A stretch of 38,201 nt of DNA from Aestuariibaculum sediminum (GCF_014596945.1 NZ_JACVXB010000014.1:1-38201), one strand, 5' to 3'. Shown: positions 17,061 through 25,440, counted from the first letter of the stretch. Notes: a model not told the origin generated them from the sequence alone. A program made the numbers and translations.

Positions 17061-17393
17061 ATGAAGTTAAAAATGAAAAAACATATTAAAATAATTGCCG
17101 TATTTTCAATTGTAATGGGAGGGCTTTTCTATATTACTGAGGATATAGATATAGATAACCAAGACTCTACATTTTCTTTAAGTGAATTGATGGAAGTGGC
17201 TGTAGCTCAAACAGAAACAGGAGGTGGTTCGACAAAGTGTTTTAAAAGAACTATAACAACTTGTGGTTGGCCTCTTTATAATGACAAGCTTGTTTGCGAA
17301 ACTACAGGGGATTACAAACAGGGAGAGGAGTGCACCCCATCCACATGTGATGACTCACACCAAGAAACAAAGAGATGTCAAAATCCAAATTAA
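17061..17393 (+). CDS. Six-Cys secreted peptide precursor 5 (NVEALA-like)
   Basis: The 110-residue precursor has a third leader type: basic start with KMKKHIK, hydrophobic IIAVFSIVMGGLFYI and an Asp-rich linker (EDIDIDNQD). It ends in SLSELMEVAVAQTETGGG. The core belongs to the precursor 2 class (KCFKRTITTCG, CETTGDYKQGEEC, then ETKRCQNPN) with six Cys. It begins 28 bp after precursor 4 and is the last of the array; a strong hairpin follows. The leader differs from the others in DNA, so it is an older member of the family rather than part of the recent duplication. ATG at 17073 is a possible alternative start. Confidence 0.8.
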   Translation: MKLKMKKHIKIIAVFSIVMGGLFYITEDIDIDNQDSTFSLSELMEVAVAQTETGGGSTKCFKRTITTCGWPLYNDKLVCETTGDYKQGEECTPSTCDDSHQETKRCQNPN

Positions 17394-17405
17394 TCTGATT
17401 CCACT

Positions 17406-17440
17406 CAAAATTAAAGCAGGTTTTTCCTGCTTTAATTTTG
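17406..17440 (+). terminator. Strong hairpin after the peptide array
   Basis: CAAAATTAAAGCAGG (17406-17420) and CCTGCTTTAATTTTG (17426-17440) form a perfect 15-bp stem with a TTTTT loop. There is no long T tract after it, so termination may be partial. That would make it an attenuator or 3'-end stabiliser, setting peptide expression above that of the downstream genes, the next of which starts at 17469. Confidence 0.7.
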
Positions 17441-17468
17441 AATTATTCACAGTAAAAAATAATTAATT

Positions 17469-18653
17469 ATGAAATATTTAGTGCTTATTATACTTGTTTT
17501 TGGAATCTCATGTAGTAAAATAGAAAATAAAACAAATTCAAAAAAAATTTATATTCAGTGTGATTCTCTTCAAAGTGTAATTGATATTGGGGCATTTGTT
17601 GAAAACATTGAAATTACACCATTAAAAGAAGAAAGAGGGGCTTACATTGGTGAAGCGCATAAAGTTCTTAAAACTAAAGATCATTATATTGTTTTTGATA
17701 AATCTATTACTAAACGTATAGTTGTTTTTGACACAGTAGGTGGTTTCGTGAAAAATGTTATTACTTTAGGAAGAGGACCTGGTGAAGCAATTCAGTTGAA
17801 CGATTGTTGGATAAATAATGAAGGTAACCTTGAAATTTATGATTTCGCACTCAAAAAGGTTTTCACATGTAATAGGGATTTTGATATTGTAAAAGAAACC
17901 AAAACATCTAAATTTATATTTTCAGCTCTATCTAGAATACCTAAAAGTAATAGTTTTGCTGGGTTTAAGAATTATTCTTCTTATAACCCTGAACATGAAG
18001 GGAAACGTTATCAAGTTGCCATATTAGATAATAGTTTAAAGAGTATTGAGGATACAGATCTTTTTTATAATGATGAACTTGATGGAATTTCTATTATTGA
18101 ATCTTCAAATCCTTTTCAGAAAATTAACGATACTTTACGATTTTCTAATTATTTAAACCCTTTTATATATGATATTTCTGTTAATAATAACTTTGTTAAA
18201 AGGTTTGAACTTGTGTATTCACCTAATCCTTTTCCTGTAGATTATGAAGAAAGTATTCTTTTGGACAATAGAGGGGTTCTTAAATTTAGTCCTGGAACTC
18301 TAAAGACAAAAGATATAACAGAAGGTTATAATGGGTATGCGGGAATTTGGATGGAAACTAATGATTATGTAATTATAGGGTCATTTAATTCTAAATACGA
18401 AAGATTTTATTCTTTGTTAAGAAAAACAGATAATCAAATAATGGTTCAGTCTAAACAATTTAGTGTTTCGAAAAACTTATTTAAGAGGTTACCGGATTTT
18501 ATGGTTTCTGAGGTTGAGGAGAATTCATTTACAGCATTAGTGCCAGGTATTCATTTAGAGTATATTTTAAATGATGATCATCCAATAATGAAAAACAGGT
18601 CGGATTATTTGGATAAAAATTTCATTATAAAAGTCAAATTAAAAAGGATATGA
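17469..18653 (+). CDS. 6-bladed beta-propeller lipoprotein
   Basis: The 394-residue precursor has a lipoprotein signal (VFGISC, Cys15). Its N-terminal part is typical of Bacteroidota 6-bladed beta-propeller lipoproteins: a strand leading to IEITPLKEE, then HYIVFDKSITKRIVVFD, and the family signature GRGPGEAIQLND. Repeated strand-turn-strand units (LEIYDFALKKVFTCNRDFDIV) follow. These proteins often accompany NVEALA-type peptides in Bacteroidota and may bind or display the product; that link is from memory of the family and its role is unproven. It starts 28 bp after the hairpin of the peptide array and overlaps the next gene by 4 bp (ATGA). Confidence 0.75.
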   Translation: MKYLVLIILVFGISCSKIENKTNSKKIYIQCDSLQSVIDIGAFVENIEITPLKEERGAYIGEAHKVLKTKDHYIVFDKSITKRIVVFDTVGGFVKNVITLGRGPGEAIQLNDCWINNEGNLEIYDFALKKVFTCNRDFDIVKETKTSKFIFSALSRIPKSNSFAGFKNYSSYNPEHEGKRYQVAILDNSLKSIEDTDLFYNDELDGISIIESSNPFQKINDTLRFSNYLNPFIYDISVNNNFVKRFELVYSPNPFPVDYEESILLDNRGVLKFSPGTLKTKDITEGYNGYAGIWMETNDYVIIGSFNSKYERFYSLLRKTDNQIMVQSKQFSVSKNLFKRLPDFMVSEVEENSFTALVPGIHLEYILNDDHPIMKNRSDYLDKNFIIKVKLKRI

Positions 18654-19288
18654 AAAAAACATTAATTCTATTTTTAATACTTTCAATATTATTTTCGTTG
18701 TATCTTTTAATTCAAAAGGGTAGACTAACTTTGGGTTATAATGATTTAAGGATTGTTGTTAATAAGCAGCAAGATAGCCTGAATAAGGCTTTAATGCAAA
18801 GCGATTATTTTAATTCGTTAGCAATGAAAAATTATCAATTAGGAAATTTAAAAATTAAAAAACTTGATCTCTACAAGTTTAATGATACAGGTCTAAAAAT
18901 TAAAACAAAATTACCAGAAGGTGATAAAAAGAAATTTATTATACGATATTCAGATATTGGATGTAACACATGTGTAAATCTTATTTTTAAAAGACCAGAA
19001 AGAATTAAAAGAATACAAGAAAAATTTGATATAATAGTTTTAGTTGATTTTAATAGATATGAAGATTTTGTTCTATGGAAACGAGCTTCAGAAATAGGTA
19101 ACAATGTTTTTTGGGTAAAAAAAGGAGAGTTACCGTTTGATAGTCTTTTTGAACCCAGTTCATATTCGTTTATTTTAGATGAAAAATTAGAAGTTCATTC
19201 ATTTTTTGTTCCTAATAATGTATTTCCAGATGAGGTTCACAATTATTTGAATATACTTCTTAACAACAATGATAAATTCCAAGAATAG
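18650..19288 (+). CDS. Membrane-anchored thioredoxin-like protein with CxxC
   Basis: The 212-residue protein has one N-terminal hydrophobic anchor (ILFLILSILFSLYLLI) and a periplasmic domain. A beta strand (KKFIIRYSDIGCNTCVNLIF) carries a CNTC motif. DIIVLVDFNRYEDF and YSFILDEKLEVHSFFVP follow, in the strand order of TlpA/redoxin-type folds. The CxxC implies a thiol-disulfide exchange role. It lies in one transcript with the propeller (ATGA overlap) and the signal peptidase (20-bp overlap), right after genes for six-Cys peptides. Making or shuffling their disulfides is therefore an attractive hypothesis. The helix after the motif is shorter than in classical thioredoxins, so the fold call is moderate. 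Confidence 0.6.
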   Translation: MKKTLILFLILSILFSLYLLIQKGRLTLGYNDLRIVVNKQQDSLNKALMQSDYFNSLAMKNYQLGNLKIKKLDLYKFNDTGLKIKTKLPEGDKKKFIIRYSDIGCNTCVNLIFKRPERIKRIQEKFDIIVLVDFNRYEDFVLWKRASEIGNNVFWVKKGELPFDSLFEPSSYSFILDEKLEVHSFFVPNNVFPDEVHNYLNILLNNNDKFQE

Positions 19289-20483
19289 GTATAATAATGA
19301 TTTTAAATTAAGTTTAAAATTAAGAAAAATAAGGATAAATAAAAGAGGGCTTGTGTTTTTAATTTTGTTAACCATAGTTTTCTTCTTTCCGTTCTGGTTT
19401 TTTGTTCTTATAAATTTAGTTATTCTTTTGTTTTATGCGTCAAAATATTTGATCCGTAAGATTAAAAACTTAAAAGTTAGGTTTTTGTTTAACTCTAGTC
19501 AATTTATTTTATTTATTTATATTATTTGTTTTAGTTTTCGGTTGTTCTGTTTTGAAATTTATTTTATACCAAGTTCATCAATGGCTAATACTTTATATCC
19601 TAAAGATATTATTGTGGTAAACAAATTAAAATATGGTCCAAGATTACCAAAGTATATTCTTGAAACTCCCTTGCTTAGAATCTTTTTTAATAAACGGGAT
19701 AGATCAAATGGAATTTCAAAACAGAACAATGGGAAGCTTAAGCGATTACCAGGTATAAGTAGTATAAATCGAGGAGATATTGTAGTTTTCGAAAATAGTA
19801 AAGTCATTGTAAAACGTTGTGTGGCCATTGCAGGTGATACCTTAAAAATAGTTAATGGAAAAGTTTATATTAATGATAGTGTTGAAAGATTTTCAAATAA
19901 TATTAAAAACAATTATACTTTAAGGATAAATAATCCCCTTATTTTTTATAAAGCCTTAGATTCCCTTAAAATTGAATCAAATATTCTATCTGTTAACAGG
20001 AATAAATGGAAGCAATTGAATCTTTCAAATATTGAGGTGGTACATGTTAATAAGCTAAGATGTATAGATTCTTTGGAATTAAAGTTAATGGATTTTTCCG
20101 TTAATACTAATCTATTCCCTTGGGCTAAGGACCATCCATGGACTTTGGATAATTATGGTCCAATTGTTTTACCCAAAAAAGGTATGGAAATACAGTTAAA
20201 TGATGATACTTTTCAATTTTATGGATATACTTTAAAGAAACATGAGAAGGTTGAAATCTATAAGGAAAATGGATTGTTCTATAAAGAAGGGAAGTTATTG
20301 GAAACTTATACTTTTAGGAGAAATTATTTATTTATGTTGGGTGATAATAGAAAGGAGTCAATGGACTCTAGGTATATCGGATTTGTTCCAGAAGAAAATG
20401 TTATAGGGGAAGTTTCCTGTGTACTATTTTCTACTAAGGATCAGCATTTTCAATGGAGCCGTTTTTTTAAAAAAGTAGAATAG
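19269..20483 (+). CDS. S26 signal peptidase I (LepB-like), cluster-specific copy
   Basis: The 404-residue inner-membrane serine protease has two or three N-terminal membrane segments (about 28-60 and 77-97). The catalytic Ser is in FIPSSSMANTL (Ser104). The general-base Lys is in VIVKRCVAIAGDTLKI (Lys182), and the box LGDNRKESMDSRYIGFVP is near 355-373. Compared with E. coli LepB, it has a long insertion between the Lys box and the GDNR box, as in many Bacteroidota. The start ATG 19269 overlaps the thioredoxin-like gene by 20 bp, which suggests translational coupling. Cells already have a housekeeping signal peptidase, so a copy inside this block points to a dedicated substrate: the peptide leaders with AVA before the core. 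Confidence 0.92.
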   Translation: MINSKNRYNNDFKLSLKLRKIRINKRGLVFLILLTIVFFFPFWFFVLINLVILLFYASKYLIRKIKNLKVRFLFNSSQFILFIYIICFSFRLFCFEIYFIPSSSMANTLYPKDIIVVNKLKYGPRLPKYILETPLLRIFFNKRDRSNGISKQNNGKLKRLPGISSINRGDIVVFENSKVIVKRCVAIAGDTLKIVNGKVYINDSVERFSNNIKNNYTLRINNPLIFYKALDSLKIESNILSVNRNKWKQLNLSNIEVVHVNKLRCIDSLELKLMDFSVNTNLFPWAKDHPWTLDNYGPIVLPKKGMEIQLNDDTFQFYGYTLKKHEKVEIYKENGLFYKEGKLLETYTFRRNYLFMLGDNRKESMDSRYIGFVPEENVIGEVSCVLFSTKDQHFQWSRFFKKVE

Positions 20484-20496
20484 GTTTTATATTATA

Positions 20497-23400
20497 ATGA
20501 AACAAAAATCACCTTCATTTACTATTCTTACCGTATTTCTATGCTTATCTATCATAGGAGCAAGTTTAATTCCTTTGCTCAACGTTCAGTTAAAACCAAC
20601 ACTTACCAATAAGTCATTAACCGTTAGTTTTAATTGGCCAGAAGCATCTGCTAGAGTCGTAGAGCAAGAAGTCACTTCGAAACTAGAAGGTGTTTTTAAT
20701 TTGGTTAGGGGTATAGAAGGAATAAGTTCAACATCTCGTAAAGGAGGAGGTTCTGTTTCTATCGATTTTAAAAATCATGTGGATATGGATGTTATCCGCT
20801 TTGAGGTGGCTAATTTAATCCGTCAAAGTTATTCTGGGTTGCCTGAGGGCGTGAGTTATCCGTCTTTATCTAAAGGAGGCGCCAATGAAAATACATCCCC
20901 AATTGTTTCATACAGCATCAATGCCAACGAAAGTCCTTATTTTATAAAAAAGTATGTTGAAAGCCAATTGCTTCCAAAGCTTTCAACGTTAAAAGGGGTC
21001 AACAAAGTAGATGTTTATGGAGCTGCTCCATATGAATGGGTTATAGACTATAATAGTGAGATACTATTTCAACTGCAAATATCAGTATCAGAACTTCAAG
21101 GAGCAATTAATTCCTATTTGAATAAAAAGGAATTAGGAAAAGCATTTATCCATTCACAAAAACAGTCTTCTGATAGTGAAATTGCTTTGGTTTTGGCCTA
21201 TAAACCACAAGGAGATATTAATTGGAATCAGATACCTATAAAGAAAATCAATAACCGAATAATTTATTTAAAGGATATTGCCACTATACGTTATAAAGAA
21301 GGCAAGGTGAATTCTTATTATCGCATCAATGGACTTAATACCGTTAATATGGTGGTGTATGCTGAAAAAGGTGTAAATACCATTAGTCTGGCAAAAGAGG
21401 TGAGACAAACAGTAGATAATTTTAAAAAGCAATTATCACCTGGGTATTCTATTAAAATGACCCAGGACACCACAGAATTTATTGTTTCTGAGCTTGATAA
21501 AATCCAAAAACGAACCCTATTCTCCTTATTAATTCTTTTGGTTTTAATTCTTCTTATTAATAGAAGTTTTAAGTACTTGATGATTTTACTTTTGAGTATC
21601 GCAGTCAATTTATTAATAGCAATAATTTTTTATTATGCTCTTGGGGTACAATTACAATTGTATTCTTTTGCAGGCATTACGATCTCCTTTGGGATTATAA
21701 TTGATAATAGCATCATTATGATTGATCACATGAGAAATAAGGGGAATAAAAAATCGTTTTTGGCCATATTGGCAGCAACCTTAACAACCATTGGAGCGCT
21801 TATAGTGATTTTCTTTTTAGAAGAAAACCAGCGTTTAAATTTATGGGATTTTGCAATAGTTATTGCGGTTAACATAGGTGTTTCCCTTTTAGTGTCTTTG
21901 TATTTTGTACCGGCTTTGATGGATAAAATCAGATTGGATAAAAAATACACTCGTTTTTCTATAAGACGTAAGCGACGTGTTATCAAGTTTACTAAGTTTT
22001 ATAGTGCGGTTGTGTTTTGGATGTGTAAACCAAAACTTAAATGGGCTTTTATTGTTTTGTTTATTTTAGGCTTTGGCTTGCCTTTACATTTATTGCCTAA
22101 AGAGCTTAAAACTGAAACTTTTGGATCTAAATTGTATAATGACACATTTGGATATGAATGGTATAATACGGAGTTACGCCCCTTTTTAGAGAAAGCATTA
22201 GGAGGATCCCTAAGGTTATTTACTGAGGATGTTTTTGAGAATTCATATTATAGTGAACCAGAACGGACAACCTTGCGTGTTACTGGAAGTATGCCTGATG
22301 GTTGTACCATAGAACAGCTTAACGAAGTGATTTTAAAAATGGAAAACTATATTGGGCAGTTTGAGGAGGTGTCATTGTATGAAACTCGAATAAGTAGTTC
22401 TAAGAGTTCAAATATAACCATCTATTTTAAAGAAGAATATGAATACAGTGGTTTCCCATATACTTTAAAAAGTATGCTGGAATCCAAATCCATAAGTTTG
22501 GGAGGCTTGGATTGGACAGTTAGCGGTGTAGGGAGAGGTTTTTCTAATGCATTGGGAAATGGATATAAAAGCAATCGCATTATTCTTGAGGGCTACAATT
22601 ATGATGATTTGTATAGTTATGCAGAACTATTACAAGAGCAATTAGAAGTGAATTCTAACGGCCGTGTAAAAGATATTGAAATTACTACAGGGCGGTGGGG
22701 GGCATCACCGCTTAATGAGTATTATATGGCATTTAACGAGAAGCAATTGGCATTAGCTAATGTTTCGCAGAATCAATTGTATGATTTTTTAAAAAATCAA
22801 GTACATTCTGGAAATATAGCCTCAATAATTCAAGATCATGAGAGACAGGATATAAAGCTTGTATCTGATAATTATCAAAAATTTACTATTTGGGATTTAA
22901 AAAACTTGCCTATTTCTGTTAACAACAAACAATATAAATTAGATCAGTTGGCGTCTGTCGAAAAACGAAAAAGTGGTAACACTATTTATAAAAATAATCA
23001 GCAATATCAGCTAACAGTAGCTTATGACTTTCTAGGAACACAACCTTTGGCTCAAAAGGTAAGAGAACATAATGTTAAGGAGTTAAGAGATAAACTTCCA
23101 ATAGGTTATCGGGTTTTAGAACAATCTTATAATTATTGGAACAAAAAGGATTCTACACAGTACTATTACATTTTTATAGTGATATTCATTATATTTTTCA
23201 TTTGTGCGATTCTATTAGAATCTTTGCACCAACCCTTTGCTATTATTAGTATGATACCCATTTCGTTTATAGGTGTATTTTTAATGTTTTACCTATTTGA
23301 ATTTAATTTTGATCAGGGGGGGTATGCGTCATTTATATTGCTTTGTGGTATTAGTGTGAATTCCGCTTTATTCATTATTAATGACTATAATAATTTAAGA

Positions 23401-23649
23401 AAACAATACCCCTATAGAAACCGCCAACAATTATATTTTAAGGCATTCAATTATAAGATTATACCAGTGATTTTAACCATTGTTTCCACCGTTGTTGGTC
23501 TGATACCTTTTGTATGGCATGGCCAAAATGAAGTGTTTTGGTTTTCATTTGCAGTAGGAGCAATAGGAGGATTATTATTCTCTTTAATAGGCCTCTATTT
23601 TTATTTGCCTATGTTTGGGATGAAAAGAAAAAGTAAAAGAGTTGAGTAA
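20497..23649 (+). CDS. Second RND family permease, without its own adaptor
   Basis: The 1050-residue protein has the RND layout with twelve predicted helices and two large periplasmic domains. Its N terminus (SLTVSFNWPEASARVVEQEVTSKLEG, written here in part) matches the family. TM4 reads FGIIIDNSIIMID, keeping Asp403 with Asn404 after it, as in the first RND protein. TM10 reads LLCGISVNSALFIIND. It is only distantly similar to the protein at 10200-13283. It follows the signal peptidase gene by 13 bp and has no adaptor or channel gene beside it. It may share the adaptor at 6968, form a mixed trimer with the first permease, or act without a channel. It ends the same-strand block. Confidence 0.9.
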   Translation: MKQKSPSFTILTVFLCLSIIGASLIPLLNVQLKPTLTNKSLTVSFNWPEASARVVEQEVTSKLEGVFNLVRGIEGISSTSRKGGGSVSIDFKNHVDMDVIRFEVANLIRQSYSGLPEGVSYPSLSKGGANENTSPIVSYSINANESPYFIKKYVESQLLPKLSTLKGVNKVDVYGAAPYEWVIDYNSEILFQLQISVSELQGAINSYLNKKELGKAFIHSQKQSSDSEIALVLAYKPQGDINWNQIPIKKINNRIIYLKDIATIRYKEGKVNSYYRINGLNTVNMVVYAEKGVNTISLAKEVRQTVDNFKKQLSPGYSIKMTQDTTEFIVSELDKIQKRTLFSLLILLVLILLINRSFKYLMILLLSIAVNLLIAIIFYYALGVQLQLYSFAGITISFGIIIDNSIIMIDHMRNKGNKKSFLAILAATLTTIGALIVIFFLEENQRLNLWDFAIVIAVNIGVSLLVSLYFVPALMDKIRLDKKYTRFSIRRKRRVIKFTKFYSAVVFWMCKPKLKWAFIVLFILGFGLPLHLLPKELKTETFGSKLYNDTFGYEWYNTELRPFLEKALGGSLRLFTEDVFENSYYSEPERTTLRVTGSMPDGCTIEQLNEVILKMENYIGQFEEVSLYETRISSSKSSNITIYFKEEYEYSGFPYTLKSMLESKSISLGGLDWTVSGVGRGFSNALGNGYKSNRIILEGYNYDDLYSYAELLQEQLEVNSNGRVKDIEITTGRWGASPLNEYYMAFNEKQLALANVSQNQLYDFLKNQVHSGNIASIIQDHERQDIKLVSDNYQKFTIWDLKNLPISVNNKQYKLDQLASVEKRKSGNTIYKNNQQYQLTVAYDFLGTQPLAQKVREHNVKELRDKLPIGYRVLEQSYNYWNKKDSTQYYYIFIVIFIIFFICAILLESLHQPFAIISMIPISFIGVFLMFYLFEFNFDQGGYASFILLCGISVNSALFIINDYNNLRKQYPYRNRQQLYFKAFNYKIIPVILTIVSTVVGLIPFVWHGQNEVFWFSFAVGAIGGLLFSLIGLYFYLPMFGMKRKSKRVE

Positions 23650-24061
23650 AAGATAAGCAAATAAAAAAATATGTTTAAAAGCTAAATCATTAGGAAATTA
23701 TAGAAAAATCATAACTTTGTTATAAATAATAACAAAAGTTCCTATCAAATAAGTTACTTATTCGGTTACTAAAAGTTACTAGGAGTATGAAACTTATTGA
23801 TTTCACTACATAAGTTGGAGTTTCAGGTCTTCCTGCCACCCCGACAAAATTGAAATATTGAAGACTAAATAAATATTAAACAAATGAATTTCAGGAGTTT
23901 AATATTTTTTAGTTTCAATTGAAATCATTTGAATTCAGTGCTAAAGATGTCCTATAGGGTGTCCTATTTAATTCAAATGAATTTCGTAAATTGTCTTTCC
24001 TACGGGACTTTCCAGAGATTTGACTTTCACTTTAATCATTGTTTAACTAAAGTGAAATGTA
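23650..24061. other. Repeat-rich boundary region, attP-like, upstream of the integrase
   Basis: There is no gene here. The stretch contains a weak hairpin that may end the RND gene (AACTTTGTTAT at 23713-23723 with ATAACAAAAGTT at 23729-23740) and three GTTACT repeats (23753, 23765, 23775). It also has a tRNA-3'-end-like relic near 23824-23847 and CAAATGAATTTC twice (23881-23892 and 23974-23985), with an imperfect inverted copy GAAATCATTTG (23921-23931). TTTCAATTGAAA (23913-23924) is a perfect palindrome. Such clustered short repeats next to an integrase gene suggest core and arm-type recombinase sites. Confidence 0.5.
23824..23847 (+). other. tRNA 3'-end-like relic, candidate attachment site
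   Basis: The segment CAGGTCTTCCTGCCACCCCG followed by ACA resembles the T-arm and acceptor 3' end of a tRNA, closest to tRNA-Pro (CAGG...CCTGCCAnCCCGA). The T-loop is too short to be functional, and no other tRNA parts are upstream. Tyrosine-integrase elements often keep such a piece at their ends. The second copy should be at the far end of the element, outside this window. Confidence 0.3.
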
Positions 24062-25342
24062 ATGAAAACCACAAAATCATTTAGTATTGGCTTTTGGTTG
24101 AAAAAGACAGCAATCAAAAGTGACGGACAAATTCCTATTTATGCACGTATTCGTGTTGATGGTGTTGGAGCAGACATCAGTATTAAGCGTACAACCTTAG
24201 AATCTCATTGGTGTTCAGAATCCTCAAGACTTAATCCAAGGGTTAAAGGTGCGCAGAGTATAAACATGTATTTAGATGATGTTTATGCTGATTTAATGGA
24301 TTGCCATAGACAACTGTATAGCGAAGGTCGCCCGATTACTTCTCAAAAAATTAAACTTCGTTATTTAGGAAAAGACAAAACCTTTGAAAAGTTATCGGAT
24401 ATTATAAGGTATCACAAAGAGGTTGAAGCTCCAAAACTATCTCAAGGCACTTTGAAAAACTATGGGGCAACAGAGAAATATCTTAAACGGTTTATTGAGC
24501 ATCAATATAAAACTTCAGATATTCAATTACAGTTCATAGATTATCTTTTTATTGTAGATTTTGAAAACTACCTAAGAACATGTAAACCTCTTCGGTCTTC
24601 ACAGCCTTTAAATAATAATGGGGTTATGAAACATATGGAACGGTTTCAAAAGCTCATAAACATTGCGGTTAAGTTTGGATGTTTTAATGCTAACCCTTTT
24701 AATTTATACGGTTTAAAGTATGATGATTATGATAGTGCCTTTTTGGAAATAAAAGAACTTAATAAATTAAAGACTGTTAAACTAAAGGAATCTGGATTGC
24801 TCCTTGTTAGAGATTTGTTTTTGTTTTCTTGCTATACAGGTTTAACCTATACTGAGGTTGAATTACTTAAAAAGGGAGATATAGTAGAAGGTGTTGATGG
24901 TGATTTATGGATTGATATTAAAAGAAAGAAAACTAAAACTACGGTAAAAGTGCCTTTATTACCCCAAGCTAACGAAATTTTAGAGCGTTATAGTCATTAT
25001 CCAAACCAAGTTAACCAAAACAGATTACTGCCAGTTATTTCTAATCAAAAGGTCAATAAATATTTAAAAACCATAGCAGTTTCTGCAGGAATTAATAAGC
25101 ATTTAACCTTCCATGTAGCTAGACACACCTTTGCCACAACAATTACTCTGCTTAACGATGTGCCCTTTGAAACTGTATCTAAACTTTTGGGACACACTAA
25201 ACTATCAACCACACAGAAATATGCGAGGGTAATTGAAAAGAAAATTAGTAAGGATATGGGGAAATTAAAGGATGTTTTAAGTAGGGAAGAGGTTAAACAA
25301 ATTATAAAAAGATCTGAAGTGGTTTGTTTAAGAATAGTTTAA
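24062..25342 (+). CDS. Tyrosine integrase, IntDOT/Bacteroidota type
   Basis: The 426-residue site-specific recombinase has an arm-binding N-terminal domain (FSIGFWLKKT, IPIYARIRVDG), a SAM-like core-binding domain (about 107-215) and a catalytic domain. Catalytic residues seen are Lys in DIKRKKTKT (about 288-291), His351 and Arg354 in FHVARHTFATT, His378 in LLGHTKLSTT and nucleophile Tyr387 in TTQKYARV. The first Arg of the R-K-H-R-H-Y set is replaced: the box reads CYTGLTYTEV (Thr262). Loss of this Arg is known from the CTnDOT integrase. It probably integrates and excises the element that extends to the right, using sites in 23650-24061. Confidence 0.93.
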   Translation: MKTTKSFSIGFWLKKTAIKSDGQIPIYARIRVDGVGADISIKRTTLESHWCSESSRLNPRVKGAQSINMYLDDVYADLMDCHRQLYSEGRPITSQKIKLRYLGKDKTFEKLSDIIRYHKEVEAPKLSQGTLKNYGATEKYLKRFIEHQYKTSDIQLQFIDYLFIVDFENYLRTCKPLRSSQPLNNNGVMKHMERFQKLINIAVKFGCFNANPFNLYGLKYDDYDSAFLEIKELNKLKTVKLKESGLLLVRDLFLFSCYTGLTYTEVELLKKGDIVEGVDGDLWIDIKRKKTKTTVKVPLLPQANEILERYSHYPNQVNQNRLLPVISNQKVNKYLKTIAVSAGINKHLTFHVARHTFATTITLLNDVPFETVSKLLGHTKLSTTQKYARVIEKKISKDMGKLKDVLSREEVKQIIKRSEVVCLRIV

Positions 25343-25410
25343 TAGAGTCTTCGTTTCGCAGTCTTCAAGTAGATGGTAACATGTTATAATTGTATTTATA
25401 CCTCATAAAT

Positions 25411-25440
25411 AAAGGGTTCACGAATTGTGAACCCTTTTTG
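25411..25440 (+). terminator. Rho-independent terminator after the integrase
   Basis: AAAGGGTTCAC (25411-25421) pairs with GTGAACCCTTT (25427-25437), giving an 11-bp perfect stem with a GAATT loop and flanking T residues. The rest of 25343-25659 holds nothing else that I can recognise. Confidence 0.8.

Noticed and set aside
15443-17393. CRISPR or simple repeat array
   Set aside because: The repeated DNA is made of coding leaders of unequal length and spacing, not short identical repeats with unique spacers.
17263-17466. 67-codon plus-strand frame at the end of the peptide array
   Set aside because: Overlaps precursor 5 in another frame and then runs through the 17406-17440 hairpin; no leader or Cys framework.
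23824-23847. A functional tRNA gene
   Set aside because: Only a 3'-end-like piece is present; no anticodon or D-arm can be folded upstream and the T-loop is too short.
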